Of a stretch of DNA of 5,373 nucleotides, positions 1 through 5,373 are shown in pieces (positions within the stretch are counted from its first letter, which is position 1; each line of letters begins with the position of its first letter). Under the pieces are notes generated by a model, which saw only the letters and a program-made list of their open reading frames with translations, made no database searches and was not told the DNA's origin. The position numbers and the translations under genes were made by a program. Source of the stretch: Belnapia sp. (lineage in GTDB: Bacteria > Pseudomonadota > Alphaproteobacteria > Acetobacterales > Acetobacteraceae); contig JAQGIA010000267.1 of NCBI GenBank assembly GCA_028291445.1, forward strand, positions 1-5,373, in the 5' to 3' direction.

Positions 1-657
1 GGCATCCCGGTGGCGCGGATCGAGCTGCTGGATGCCGACCAGATGGAAGCCTGCATCAAATACTCGAAGCTGGAGGGGCTGCGCGCCACCCCGACCCTGT
101 TCCTCGAATTCCACGGCACCCCGGCCGGGGTGCAGGAACAAGCCGAGGCCGTCGAGGCGATCGCCCTCGATTTCGGCGGCGAGGGCTTCACCTGGGCGAC
201 CGAGGCCGAGGCCCGCAACCGGCTGTGGAAGGCCCGGCACGATGCCTATTGGGCCGGCATCGCGCTGATCCCCGGAATGCGCGGCATCACCACCGATGTC
301 TGCGTGCCGATCTCGAAGCTGGCCGAGGCGATCCTCGGCGCCAAGGCGGATGCGCTGGCCTCGGGCTTCACCACCTGCATCGTCGGCCATGTCGGGGACG
401 GCAATTTCCACCAGATCATCCTGTTCGACCCGGAGGACCCGACGGCGCTCGACCGCGCCTGGGAGCTCGACCGCAAGATCGTGGCGCGCGGCCTGGCGCT
501 CGGCGGCACCTGCTCGGGCGAGCATGGCGTCGGCCTCGGCAAGCGCGAATTCCTGGAACAGGAACATGGGGCGGAGGCGCTGGCGGTGATGCGGGGGATC
601 AAGTCGACCTTCGACCCGAAGGGCATCCTCAACCCGGGCAAGATGTTCCGCAACTGA
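1..657 (+). CDS. FAD-linked oxidase, D-lactate/2-hydroxyacid dehydrogenase type, C-terminal part (5' truncated by window)
   Basis: The reading frame is open from base 1, so the gene starts upstream; the GTG at 10 is only an internal Val codon. The visible 218 residues match the C-terminal substrate/cap domain of the VAO-type FAD-linked oxidases (D-lactate dehydrogenase (cytochrome), LDHD/Dld, GlcD relatives). These are usually about 460-500 residues, so roughly the last 45% is present. Visible signatures, numbered from base 1, are GHVGDGNFH at residues 129-137, SGEHGVG at 172-178 and the terminal FDPKGILNPGK motif. In this family the His residues of the first motif and the Glu of the second bind the active-site divalent metal; all are intact. 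The expected role is oxidation of D-lactate or a similar 2-hydroxy acid to the 2-oxo acid, passing electrons to a cytochrome or quinone. The FAD-binding half is outside the window. Substrate is uncertain: glycolate oxidase GlcD and D-2-hydroxyglutarate dehydrogenase share this domain. The MFS gene follows after 40 nt. Confidence 0.93.
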   Translation, partial: GIPVARIELLDADQMEACIKYSKLEGLRATPTLFLEFHGTPAGVQEQAEAVEAIALDFGGEGFTWATEAEARNRLWKARHDAYWAGIALIPGMRGITTDVCVPISKLAEAILGAKADALASGFTTCIVGHVGDGNFHQIILFDPEDPTALDRAWELDRKIVARGLALGGTCSGEHGVGLGKREFLEQEHGAEALAVMRGIKSTFDPKGILNPGKMFRN

Positions 658-685
658 CGCTGGCCCCTATCGCTGGGGTTCTACC

Positions 686-700
686 GGGGGAAACGAATTG
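686..700 (+). promoter_or_regulatory. Ribosome binding site and TTG start of the MFS gene
   Basis: GGGGGA at 686-691 lies 6 nt before a TTG at 698, which is the first start-type codon after the stop of the preceding gene in this frame. The next in-frame candidate is a GTG at 722, which would cut into the beginning of the first membrane segment and has no comparable purine-rich stretch before it. The TTG is therefore preferred. The match to the anti-Shine-Dalgarno is only partial. Confidence 0.5.
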
Positions 701-1891
701 CCGCGCAGCAGCGGTTACGCCGTGCCGATCCTGGCACTGGCGCTGGGCCATGTCCTGGCCAATGCGGTGCGCACCCTGCCGGCGGTGGCCGCCGACGTGC
801 TGGCCCGGGATCTGGAGCTGAGCCAGCAGGGGCTGGCGGCGGTGACCGGCGCCTTTCCGCTGGCCTTCGCCCTGGCCATGGTCCCGGTCGGCGTCGCGCT
901 CGATCGCTTCGGGGTGCGGCAGACCGCGCTGACGGTGCTCGCCGTCGCCGGGCTCGGCGCCGTGCTGGCGGCGCTGGCCCCCGGTGCCGGGGCGATGCTG
1001 TTCGCCCAGGCGGTGCTCGGCGCCGGCTGCGCCGGAATGCTGATGGGGCCGATGACCTATGCGGCGCGAGCGGTGCCGCCGGCGCGCTTCGGCCTCTGGG
1101 CGGGCATCATCCTGACCTTCGGCAATACCGGCATGCTGCTCTCGGCCAGCCCGCTGGCGCTGCTGATCGAATGGCAGGGCTGGCGGGCCGGCTTCTGGGC
1201 CATGGCGGCCCTCGCGGTGCTCGCCTTCGTCGCCGTCGCGCTGACGGTGCGCCAGCCGCCGCCGCCGCGCCGGGCGCCGATCACCCTGTGGCAGGACGCG
1301 CGGCAGGTGCTGGCCATCGCCGCTTCCCCGGCCTTGCGGCCGCTGATGGTCTTCGCCTTCGCCAGCTTCGCCGTGGTGCTCGGCCTGCGCGGGCTCTGGG
1401 GCGGGCCCTGGCTGATGCAGGTGAAGGGGCTGAGCCGGATCGAGGCCGGCAACATCCTGTTCGGCTGCGCCCTGGCGCTGACGGTGGCGCCGGTGCTCTG
1501 CGGCTGGGTGGACCGCTGGCTGCGCCGGCCGGTGCTGCTGCTGGTCGGCAGCCATCTGGCGGTCGCCGGGCTGATCCTGGCGCTGCTGGCCGGGCGGTCG
1601 CTGCCGCCGGCCTGGGATGCGGCGATCTTCGCGCTGATCGGCGGCCTCATCTCGTTCCAGATGGTCACCTTCGGCATGCTGCGCGCGATGGTGCCGGCGG
1701 AGGAGACCGGGCGGGCGCTCTCGGCGCAGAACATCGCCTTCTTCGGCGGCGCGGCGGTGATGCAGGGGGTCTCCGGCGTGGCGGCGGCCTGGGGTGGTGT
1801 CGGCGCGGCGCTGGCCAGCTTCGCGGTGGCGCTGGTGGTGTGCAGCCTCGGCTTCCTGGTGCTGCGGCGGCGCCTCGGCCGGGCCGCGTGA
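698..1891 (+). CDS. Major facilitator superfamily (MFS) transporter
   Basis: This is a 397-residue inner-membrane protein rich in Ala, Leu, Gly and Val, the usual size of a 12-helix MFS secondary transporter. The MFS motif A between helices 2 and 3 is clear as GVALDRFGVR at residues 65-74. A QGWRAGFW segment at 160-167 is typical of the end of the N-terminal half. A charged loop at about 185-205 (PPPPRRAP) separates the two six-helix bundles, and GLWGGPWL at 232-239 opens the second half in the way common to this superfamily. It should move a small solute by proton-coupled symport or antiport. The substrate cannot be read from the sequence. Lying 40 nt downstream of the 2-hydroxyacid dehydrogenase, it may import a carboxylate for that enzyme, but this rests on proximity only. 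An efflux role is equally possible. Translation is taken from TTG at 698; the end abuts the convergent lactonase gene. Confidence 0.9.
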   Translation: MPRSSGYAVPILALALGHVLANAVRTLPAVAADVLARDLELSQQGLAAVTGAFPLAFALAMVPVGVALDRFGVRQTALTVLAVAGLGAVLAALAPGAGAMLFAQAVLGAGCAGMLMGPMTYAARAVPPARFGLWAGIILTFGNTGMLLSASPLALLIEWQGWRAGFWAMAALAVLAFVAVALTVRQPPPPRRAPITLWQDARQVLAIAASPALRPLMVFAFASFAVVLGLRGLWGGPWLMQVKGLSRIEAGNILFGCALALTVAPVLCGWVDRWLRRPVLLLVGSHLAVAGLILALLAGRSLPPAWDAAIFALIGGLISFQMVTFGMLRAMVPAEETGRALSAQNIAFFGGAAVMQGVSGVAAAWGGVGAALASFAVALVVCSLGFLVLRRRLGRAA

Positions 1892-1898
1892 CCAGCCA

Positions 1899-2804
1899 TC
1901 AGCCGGGCGGGATCTCCGCCGCCAGGATGCTGCCGGACTGGCTCTCGGTGATCAGCAGGGTCCGGCCATCCGGGGTGAAGCAGCAATTGGTCGGCATCCG
2001 GCCGAAGCCCGTGCAGTCGATGCGGAACAGCGGCATGCCATGCGCATCGACCCCCCAGACCTGGCCATGCCCGGGGTTGGCGATGAACAGCCGGTCCGCG
2101 GCATCGACCGCCATGCCATCCGGGCCGGAGGTGCCGGCCGGCACGCGGAAGAAGCATTGCGCCTTGCCGACCACCGCATCCGGCCGCAGGGCGAAGCGCC
2201 AGACCTCGCAGCTCCGGGTCATCGCCACGTAGCAATGGGTGCCGGCCCGGTTCAGCGCGATGCCGTTCGGGCTCGGCCCGTTGCCGATCAGCTTGTCGAT
2301 CCGGCCATCGGCGCCGAGCCGCCAGACCCGGCCCGAGGGGTCCTGCAAGCCGGTCTGGCCCTGGTCGGTCATCAGGATATTGCCGGCGGCATCCAGCACC
2401 AGGTCGTTCAGCCCGCGGAAGCCCTCGGACAGCACATGCTCCAGCACCGGGGCGATGGACCCGGTCGCCGGGTCCAGGCTGAGCACGCCATGGCGATAGT
2501 CGGTGATCAGCAGCGCCCCGGCATGCGCGCCGTGCTCCGGCCCGGCGGCCATGCCGTTCGGCCAGCCCTCGTATTCCGCCACCATGTCCCAGCCGGTGCC
2601 GGTGACGCGGAAGATGCGGCCGTTCGGGATGTCGGTGACATGCAGGATGCCGCCAGGATCGAAGCAGGGTCCTTCGAGAAAGCTGTCGATCGCCGCGCCG
2701 GCGCGATTTGCATCCGACCAGGCGGTGCGGCGCGGCTGCCGATGCGCGGCGGGCAGGGCGGAGAACAGGCGCGCGTCGAGCACGCGGGGCGAGGTGGACC
2801 ACAT
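1899..2804 (-). CDS. SMP-30/gluconolactonase/LRE-family protein (probable sugar lactonase)
   Basis: This is a six-bladed beta-propeller protein of 301 residues when started at the ATG complementary to 2802-2804, close to the usual 290-300 of the family. All expected metal-site positions are present: Glu44 in FLEGPCF, Asn133 in GLNDLVLD, Asn180 in SPNGIAL and Asp229 in GPDGMAV. These correspond to the Glu, Asn, Asn and Asp lining the divalent-metal site of SMP-30 and bacterial gluconolactonases. The likely reaction is hydrolysis of a sugar or hydroxy-acid lactone, in the cytoplasm since no signal peptide is seen. The frame stays open upstream to an ATG at 2957, but that extra stretch is Pro/Gly/Arg-rich with no family character; an ATG at 2861 would add 19 residues. 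The chosen start has a modest GGGCAGG 9 nt upstream on its own strand. Its stop lies 7 nt from the end of the convergent MFS gene. Exact substrate is unknown. Confidence 0.88.
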   Translation of the reverse strand: MWSTSPRVLDARLFSALPAAHRQPRRTAWSDANRAGAAIDSFLEGPCFDPGGILHVTDIPNGRIFRVTGTGWDMVAEYEGWPNGMAAGPEHGAHAGALLITDYRHGVLSLDPATGSIAPVLEHVLSEGFRGLNDLVLDAAGNILMTDQGQTGLQDPSGRVWRLGADGRIDKLIGNGPSPNGIALNRAGTHCYVAMTRSCEVWRFALRPDAVVGKAQCFFRVPAGTSGPDGMAVDAADRLFIANPGHGQVWGVDAHGMPLFRIDCTGFGRMPTNCCFTPDGRTLLITESQSGSILAAEIPPG

Positions 2805-2912
2805 CCGGCCGAGCCTGCCCGCGCCGCCGGGCCAAGGCAAGGTCGGCGGCCCCTGCCTCATTCGGCCGGGTGCCGGACGCGGATAATGGGTATTTGCAAA
2901 GACCTGTTGGCC

Positions 2913-2947
2913 TTGGGCACGCTCCCCTGGTATCGCCGAGTGCCCGA
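2913..2947. repeat. Imperfect inverted repeat upstream of the RND adaptor
   Basis: TTGGGCAC at 2913-2920 pairs with GTGCCCGA at 2940-2947: six exact Watson-Crick pairs (GGGCAC/GTGCCC) extended by a T-G wobble and a T-A pair, with a 19-nt loop. It could be an operator half-site pair for a repressor or a stem-loop in the 5' leader of the efflux transcript. It has no T-tract, so it is not a standard terminator. In GC-rich DNA short repeats of this kind can arise by chance. Confidence 0.3.
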
Positions 2948-2955
2948 TCCGGATC
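2946..2955. repeat. Perfect 10-bp palindrome GATCCGGATC just before the adaptor start
   Basis: GATCCGGATC is its own reverse complement and ends 7 nt before the ATG at 2963. Its GGAT (2951-2954) is also the best, though weak, Shine-Dalgarno-like stretch for the adaptor. It shares two bases with the right arm of the inverted repeat at 2913-2947. Binding of a protein here, or local folding, could affect translation, but this is speculative. Confidence 0.25.
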
Positions 2956-2962
2956 ATCCTGT

Positions 2963-4207
2963 ATGCGCCGCCATCATGCCGCCCTGCTGCTTACCCTGCT
3001 GGCCCCGGCCTTCCTGGGGTTCTCCCTGGGGGCCCTGCCCGGCATCGCCCAGGCCCAGTTCGGCCCGCAAGGGCCGCCGGCGGTGGGGGTGGTGACGGCC
3101 AGCCGGCAGCCGGTGACCGAAAGCACCGATTTCACCGGCCGGATCGAGGCGGTGAACCGGGTCGATATCCGCGCCCGCGTCACCGGCTTCCTGCAGGAGC
3201 GCACCTTCCAGGAAGGCCAGGAGGTGAAGGCCGGCGACGTGCTGTTCCGGATCGAGCGGCCGCCCTTCGAGGCGCAGCTCGAACAGGCCCGGGCCAATGT
3301 CGCCTCGGCCCAGGCGACGCTGGAGAATGCCCGCGTCGCCCTGGCCCGCGCCCGGGAGTTGCAGGCGACCGGCGCCGGCACCCGCGTCGCGCTGGACAAC
3401 GCCCAGGCGCAGGAACGGACGGCCAATGCCGCGCTGCTCGGCGCCCAGGCGGCGGTCAGGGTCGCCGACATCAACCTCGGCTATACCGACATCCTCTCGC
3501 CGATCGACGGCAAGATCGGCCGCGCCTCGCTCACCCCGGGCAACGTCGTCTCCCCGACCCTGACCGAATCGCTGGCGACCATCGTCAGCCAGGACCCGAT
3601 GCGCGTCGTCTTCACCGTCTCCTCCCGCACCGCGGGCGAGTTGCAGACGCGCTACGAAAGCCGCGGCGGGGCCAATGCCGTGGTGGTGCGGGTGCGGCTG
3701 AGCAACGGCCGGCCCTATCCGCAAGCCGGCCGGATCGAGTTCATCGACACCCAGATCGACCGCAATACCGACAGCCTGCTGATCCGCGCGCTGATCCCCA
3801 ATCCGCGCCGGGCCGGGGTGCAGGCCGGCACCGCCGGCGACCGGGCGCTGATCGACGGGCAATTCGTCACGGTGACGGTCGAGGGCACCGAGCCGGTGCA
3901 GGCCATCGTGCTGCCGCGCGCCGCGGTGCTGCAGGACCAGGGCGGCAATTACGTGCTGGTGGTGGACGCCGACAAGAAGGCCCAGCGCAGGCCGCTGCGG
4001 CTGGGCCAGGCCATCGGCGACCAAGTGGTGGTCGAGGAGGGGCTCACCGGCGGCGAGCAGGTCATCAGCGAGGGGCTGCAACGGGTGCGTCCCGGCCAGG
4101 AGGTGAACGCCGGCCCGGCCGGTGCGCCGCCGCCCGGCGCCAGGCCACCCGGCGCCCCGCCCGGGGCCCCGGCCGCACCTGCGTCCCCCGCCGGCCGGCC
4201 GGGCTGA
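2963..4207 (+). CDS. RND efflux periplasmic adaptor subunit (HlyD/AcrA-family membrane fusion protein)
   Basis: This 414-residue protein bridges an RND pump in the inner membrane to an outer-membrane channel. Domains run in the usual order: signal sequence at 1-31 with likely cleavage after AQA; first lipoyl half at about 58-100 ([20 protein letters not shown] and [15 protein letters not shown]); alpha-helical hairpin at about 102-170, Ala/Gln/Arg-rich; second lipoyl half around 174-198 ([17 protein letters not shown], then TPGNVV); beta-barrel at about 200-310; and membrane-proximal domain to about 383. No lipobox Cys is present, so unlike E. coli AcrA it is not predicted to be lipidated. 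Residues 384-414 form an unusual Pro/Gly/Ala-rich tail. The ATG at 2963 is chosen because it begins the signal peptide; the frame is open further upstream but only over DNA opposite the lactonase gene. The permease gene follows after 6 nt, so the two are surely cotranscribed. Transported substrates are unknown. Confidence 0.93.
   Translation: MRRHHAALLLTLLAPAFLGFSLGALPGIAQAQFGPQGPPAVGVVTASRQPVTESTDFTGRIEAVNRVDIRARVTGFLQERTFQEGQEVKAGDVLFRIERPPFEAQLEQARANVASAQATLENARVALARARELQATGAGTRVALDNAQAQERTANAALLGAQAAVRVADINLGYTDILSPIDGKIGRASLTPGNVVSPTLTESLATIVSQDPMRVVFTVSSRTAGELQTRYESRGGANAVVVRVRLSNGRPYPQAGRIEFIDTQIDRNTDSLLIRALIPNPRRAGVQAGTAGDRALIDGQFVTVTVEGTEPVQAIVLPRAAVLQDQGGNYVLVVDADKKAQRRPLRLGQAIGDQVVVEEGLTGGEQVISEGLQRVRPGQEVNAGPAGAPPPGARPPGAPPGAPAAPASPAGRPG
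4115..4204 (+). repeat. Low-complexity Pro/Gly/Ala-coding tail with 15-bp period
   Basis: The 3' end of the adaptor gene is almost purely G and C and encodes a tail built from PGA/PGAPP-like units. The 9-mer CCCGGCGCC occurs at 4133-4141 and again at 4148-4156, a 15-bp (five-codon) spacing. A degenerate third unit follows. Such a tract is prone to slippage and to sequencing or assembly errors, so its exact length may vary between strains. Confidence 0.6.
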
Positions 4208-4213
4208 GCCGCG

Positions 4214-5200
4214 ATGATTTCCAGCGTCTTCGTCGACCGGCCGCGGCTGGCGATCGTCATCGCGATCGTCACCACCCTCGCCGGCCTGCTCGCCCTGCTG
4301 CGCATCCCGGTGGCGCAATTCCCGGACATCGTGCCGCCGCAGGTCTCGGTCAGCGCGACCTACCCCGGCGCCTCCGCCGCGGTGATCGAGGCGACTGTGG
4401 CGCAGATCATCGAAAGCGCCGTCAACGGCGTCGAGAACATGATCTACATGCGCTCGAACAGCGCCAATGACGGCACCTATTCGCTGAGCGTCAGCTTCGC
4501 CCTCGGCTCCAACCCCGACATCAACACGGTCAACGTCAACAACCGCATCCAGGCGAATATCGCCCGCCTGCCGGTCGAGGTGCAGCGGGCCGGGCTGACG
4601 GTGCGCAAGCAATCCTCGTCGGTGCTGCAATTCATCGCGCTGACCTCGACCAACCCGGACCATACCCCGCTGTTCCTGTCGAACTACCTGACGATCAACA
4701 TGATCGACCGGATGTCGCGGGTGCCCGGGGTCGGCCAGGTGAACCTGTTCGGAGCGCAGAACTACTCCATGCGGGTCTGGTTCGAGGTGGACCGCCTGAC
4801 CAGCCTCAACCTGACGCCGCAGGACATCGTCGCCTCCATCCAGTCGCAGAACGTCCAGGCGGCGGTCGGCCGCATCGGCGCCCAGCCGATCCCCGATACC
4901 CAGCAATTCCAGATGAACATCCAGACGCTGGGCCGGCTGGTCACCCCCGAGCAGTTCAGCGACATCGTCATCCGCGCCAATGCGGATGGCTCGGTGCTGC
5001 GGCTGCGCGACGTGGCGCGGGTCGAGCTCGGCGCGCAGTCGATGGATACGGTCAGCCGGCTGAACGGCCAGGGGGCGGTGACCACCGGCGTCTATCTCTC
5101 GCCCGGCGCCAATGCGGTGACCGTCTCGGGCGCCATGCAGCGCACCCTGGACGACATGGCGAGCCGCTTACCCGAGCGGATGCGGGCGCAGGTGCTGTAA
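4214..5200 (+). CDS. RND (HAE1/AcrB-type) efflux permease, N-terminal portion ending at an in-frame TAA
   Basis: This is the start of a proton-driven inner-membrane drug exporter of about 1,030-1,060 residues in intact relatives. Residues 1-328 are read before a TAA at 5198-5200. They cover transmembrane helix 1 (about 12-30), the conserved [20 protein letters not shown] segment (33-52) and most of the first half of the periplasmic porter region. Further family signatures are [16 protein letters not shown] (72-87), the SRVPGVGQV loop (168-176) and [14 protein letters not shown] (209-222). Nothing in this part looks decayed. The frame resumes beyond the TAA with matching RND sequence, so the gene is interrupted, not naturally short. 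A product ending here would have one membrane helix and lack the proton-relay helices and the whole second repeat, so it should be inactive. ATG 4214 begins the standard [11 protein letters not shown]-terminus. No clear ribosome site precedes it, which fits translational coupling to the adaptor ending 6 nt upstream. Confidence 0.9.
   Translation: MISSVFVDRPRLAIVIAIVTTLAGLLALLRIPVAQFPDIVPPQVSVSATYPGASAAVIEATVAQIIESAVNGVENMIYMRSNSANDGTYSLSVSFALGSNPDINTVNVNNRIQANIARLPVEVQRAGLTVRKQSSSVLQFIALTSTNPDHTPLFLSNYLTINMIDRMSRVPGVGQVNLFGAQNYSMRVWFEVDRLTSLNLTPQDIVASIQSQNVQAAVGRIGAQPIPDTQQFQMNIQTLGRLVTPEQFSDIVIRANADGSVLRLRDVARVELGAQSMDTVSRLNGQGAVTTGVYLSPGANAVTVSGAMQRTLDDMASRLPERMRAQVL
5198..5200 (+). other. 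Premature in-frame TAA within the RND permease
   Basis: Codon 329 of the permease is TAA in the context [16 protein letters not shown]. AcrB/MexF-type permeases have Tyr-Asp-(Ser/Thr/Pro) here; from memory it corresponds to about AcrB Tyr327 in the drug-binding pocket. One substitution (TAC or TAT to TAA) explains the stop, with no frameshift on either side. The four other stop codons in the window are all TGA, so a TAA is also out of character for this genome. Confidence 0.88.
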
Positions 5201-5373
5201 GACAGCTCCACCTTCGTCGTCGACACCATCCAGGAGGTCATCAAGCCCCTGCTGGAAGCCTTCGTGCTGGTGGTGCTGGTGGTCTACCTGTTCCTCGGCT
5301 CGCTGCGCGCGACCATCATCCCGACCGTCGCCGTCCCGGTCAGCCTGATCGGCGCCTTCGCCATCCTGCTGGC
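5201..5373 (+). pseudogene. Continuation of the RND permease reading frame after the TAA (runs off the window)
   Basis: Fifty-seven further codons in the same frame read as standard RND sequence. [20 protein letters not shown] leads into transmembrane helix 2 ([13 protein letters not shown], residues 350-362), then [20 protein letters not shown], the highly conserved start of helix 3. No second lesion is seen. The codon use and GC content match the upstream part. The lack of decay means the interruption is either very recent or not real. The rest of the gene, with the helix-4 Asp pair needed for proton coupling, lies outside the window. If the TAA is a sequence error, 4214-5373 is simply the 5' part of one intact permease gene. 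Confidence 0.85.

Larger units (their letters stand above)
2805..2962. promoter_or_regulatory. Divergent intergenic control region between lactonase and RND efflux genes
   Basis: These 158 nt separate two divergently read genes, so promoters for both should lie here. The region contains the most AT-rich patch I noticed in the window, about 2882-2900. On the + strand GATAAT at 2882-2887 resembles a -10 element, but no good -35 lies at the proper spacing. TTGGCC (2907-2912) with TATCGC (2931-2936), 18 nt apart, is a weaker alternative pair. On the - strand the same patch reads CATTAT (2888-2883) and could serve the lactonase gene. These calls are pattern matches only. No regulator gene is adjacent inside the window. 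Confidence 0.4.

Noticed and set aside
662..680. Small CCCC/GGGG hairpin between the oxidase and MFS genes, considered as a terminator.
   Set aside because: The stem has only four Watson-Crick pairs plus wobbles and no T-run follows. The genes are close enough to be cotranscribed.
1057..2835. A long minus-strand frame overlapping the MFS and lactonase genes.
   Set aside because: Over the lactonase it is a different frame of the same strand with Arg-rich, domain-less translation. Over the MFS gene it is antisense shadow.
2805..2957. Longer lactonase start options at 2957 and 2861 on the minus strand.
   Set aside because: The added residues have no propeller character and the 2957 start would use up the whole divergent promoter region. 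The start at 2804 gives the normal family length.
2708..2962. The adaptor frame is open upstream to 2708, allowing an N-terminal extension of 85 residues.
   Set aside because: The extension is Arg/Ala-rich, overlaps the lactonase gene antisense and would bury the clear signal peptide that begins at 2963.
2954..4906. A very long open frame on the minus strand opposite the adaptor and permease, starting near 4906.
   Set aside because: Its translation is His/Arg/Asp/Gly-rich with no recognisable domain, which is the usual antisense shadow of high-GC coding DNA. It also spans two well-identified genes.
5232..5264. AGGAGG at 5232-5237, just after the premature TAA, considered as a restart site for a separate downstream protein.
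   Set aside because: No in-frame ATG, GTG or TTG lies at proper spacing; the first in-frame GTG is at 5264, inside membrane helix 2. The motif is explained by the conserved Gln-Glu-Val codons.

Overview
The window is very GC-rich throughout, with strong G/C preference at third codon positions. The four complete 3' ends seen here all use TGA. Together with the protein styles (VAO-family 2-hydroxyacid dehydrogenase, SMP-30-type lactonase, HAE1-type RND pump with an Ala/Pro/Gly-rich adaptor tail), this suggests a high-GC Proteobacterium. An alphaproteobacterium of the Acetobacteraceae/Rhodospirillales kind is most likely, but this is a judgement from composition and protein style, not a search. 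The window reads as ordinary chromosomal metabolism and transport. I see no mobile element, CRISPR array, tRNA or rRNA.

Layout. Bases 1-657 (+) hold the C-terminal part of an FAD-linked D-lactate/2-hydroxyacid dehydrogenase whose 5' end lies outside the window. After 40 nt comes a 397-residue major facilitator superfamily (MFS) transporter (698-1891, +), probably in the same transcript. Convergent to it, only 7 nt away, is an SMP-30/gluconolactonase-family protein (1899-2804, -). A 158-nt divergent control region (2805-2962) contains the only AT-rich island I noticed and two inverted repeats. It is followed on the + strand by a tightly packed RND efflux pair: a periplasmic adaptor (2963-4207) and, 6 nt later, an inner-membrane permease (4214 to beyond the window end).

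How the genes relate. The oxidase and MFS genes look like a small unit for uptake and oxidation of a 2-hydroxy acid. The lactonase could serve related sugar-acid metabolism, but nothing in the sequence fixes a substrate. The adaptor and permease are two of the three parts of a tripartite drug or solvent efflux pump. The outer-membrane channel is not in the window, and neither is a local TetR- or LysR-type regulator.

The most notable observation is an in-frame TAA at 5198-5200, inside the permease. The same reading frame continues after it with perfectly conserved RND sequence, including the second membrane segment, to the window end. The TAA sits where relatives carry a Tyr codon before Asp-Ser/Thr, so it looks like a single-base TAC/TAT to TAA change: a very fresh nonsense mutation or a sequence error. 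I found no convincing sign of a new biological system here.
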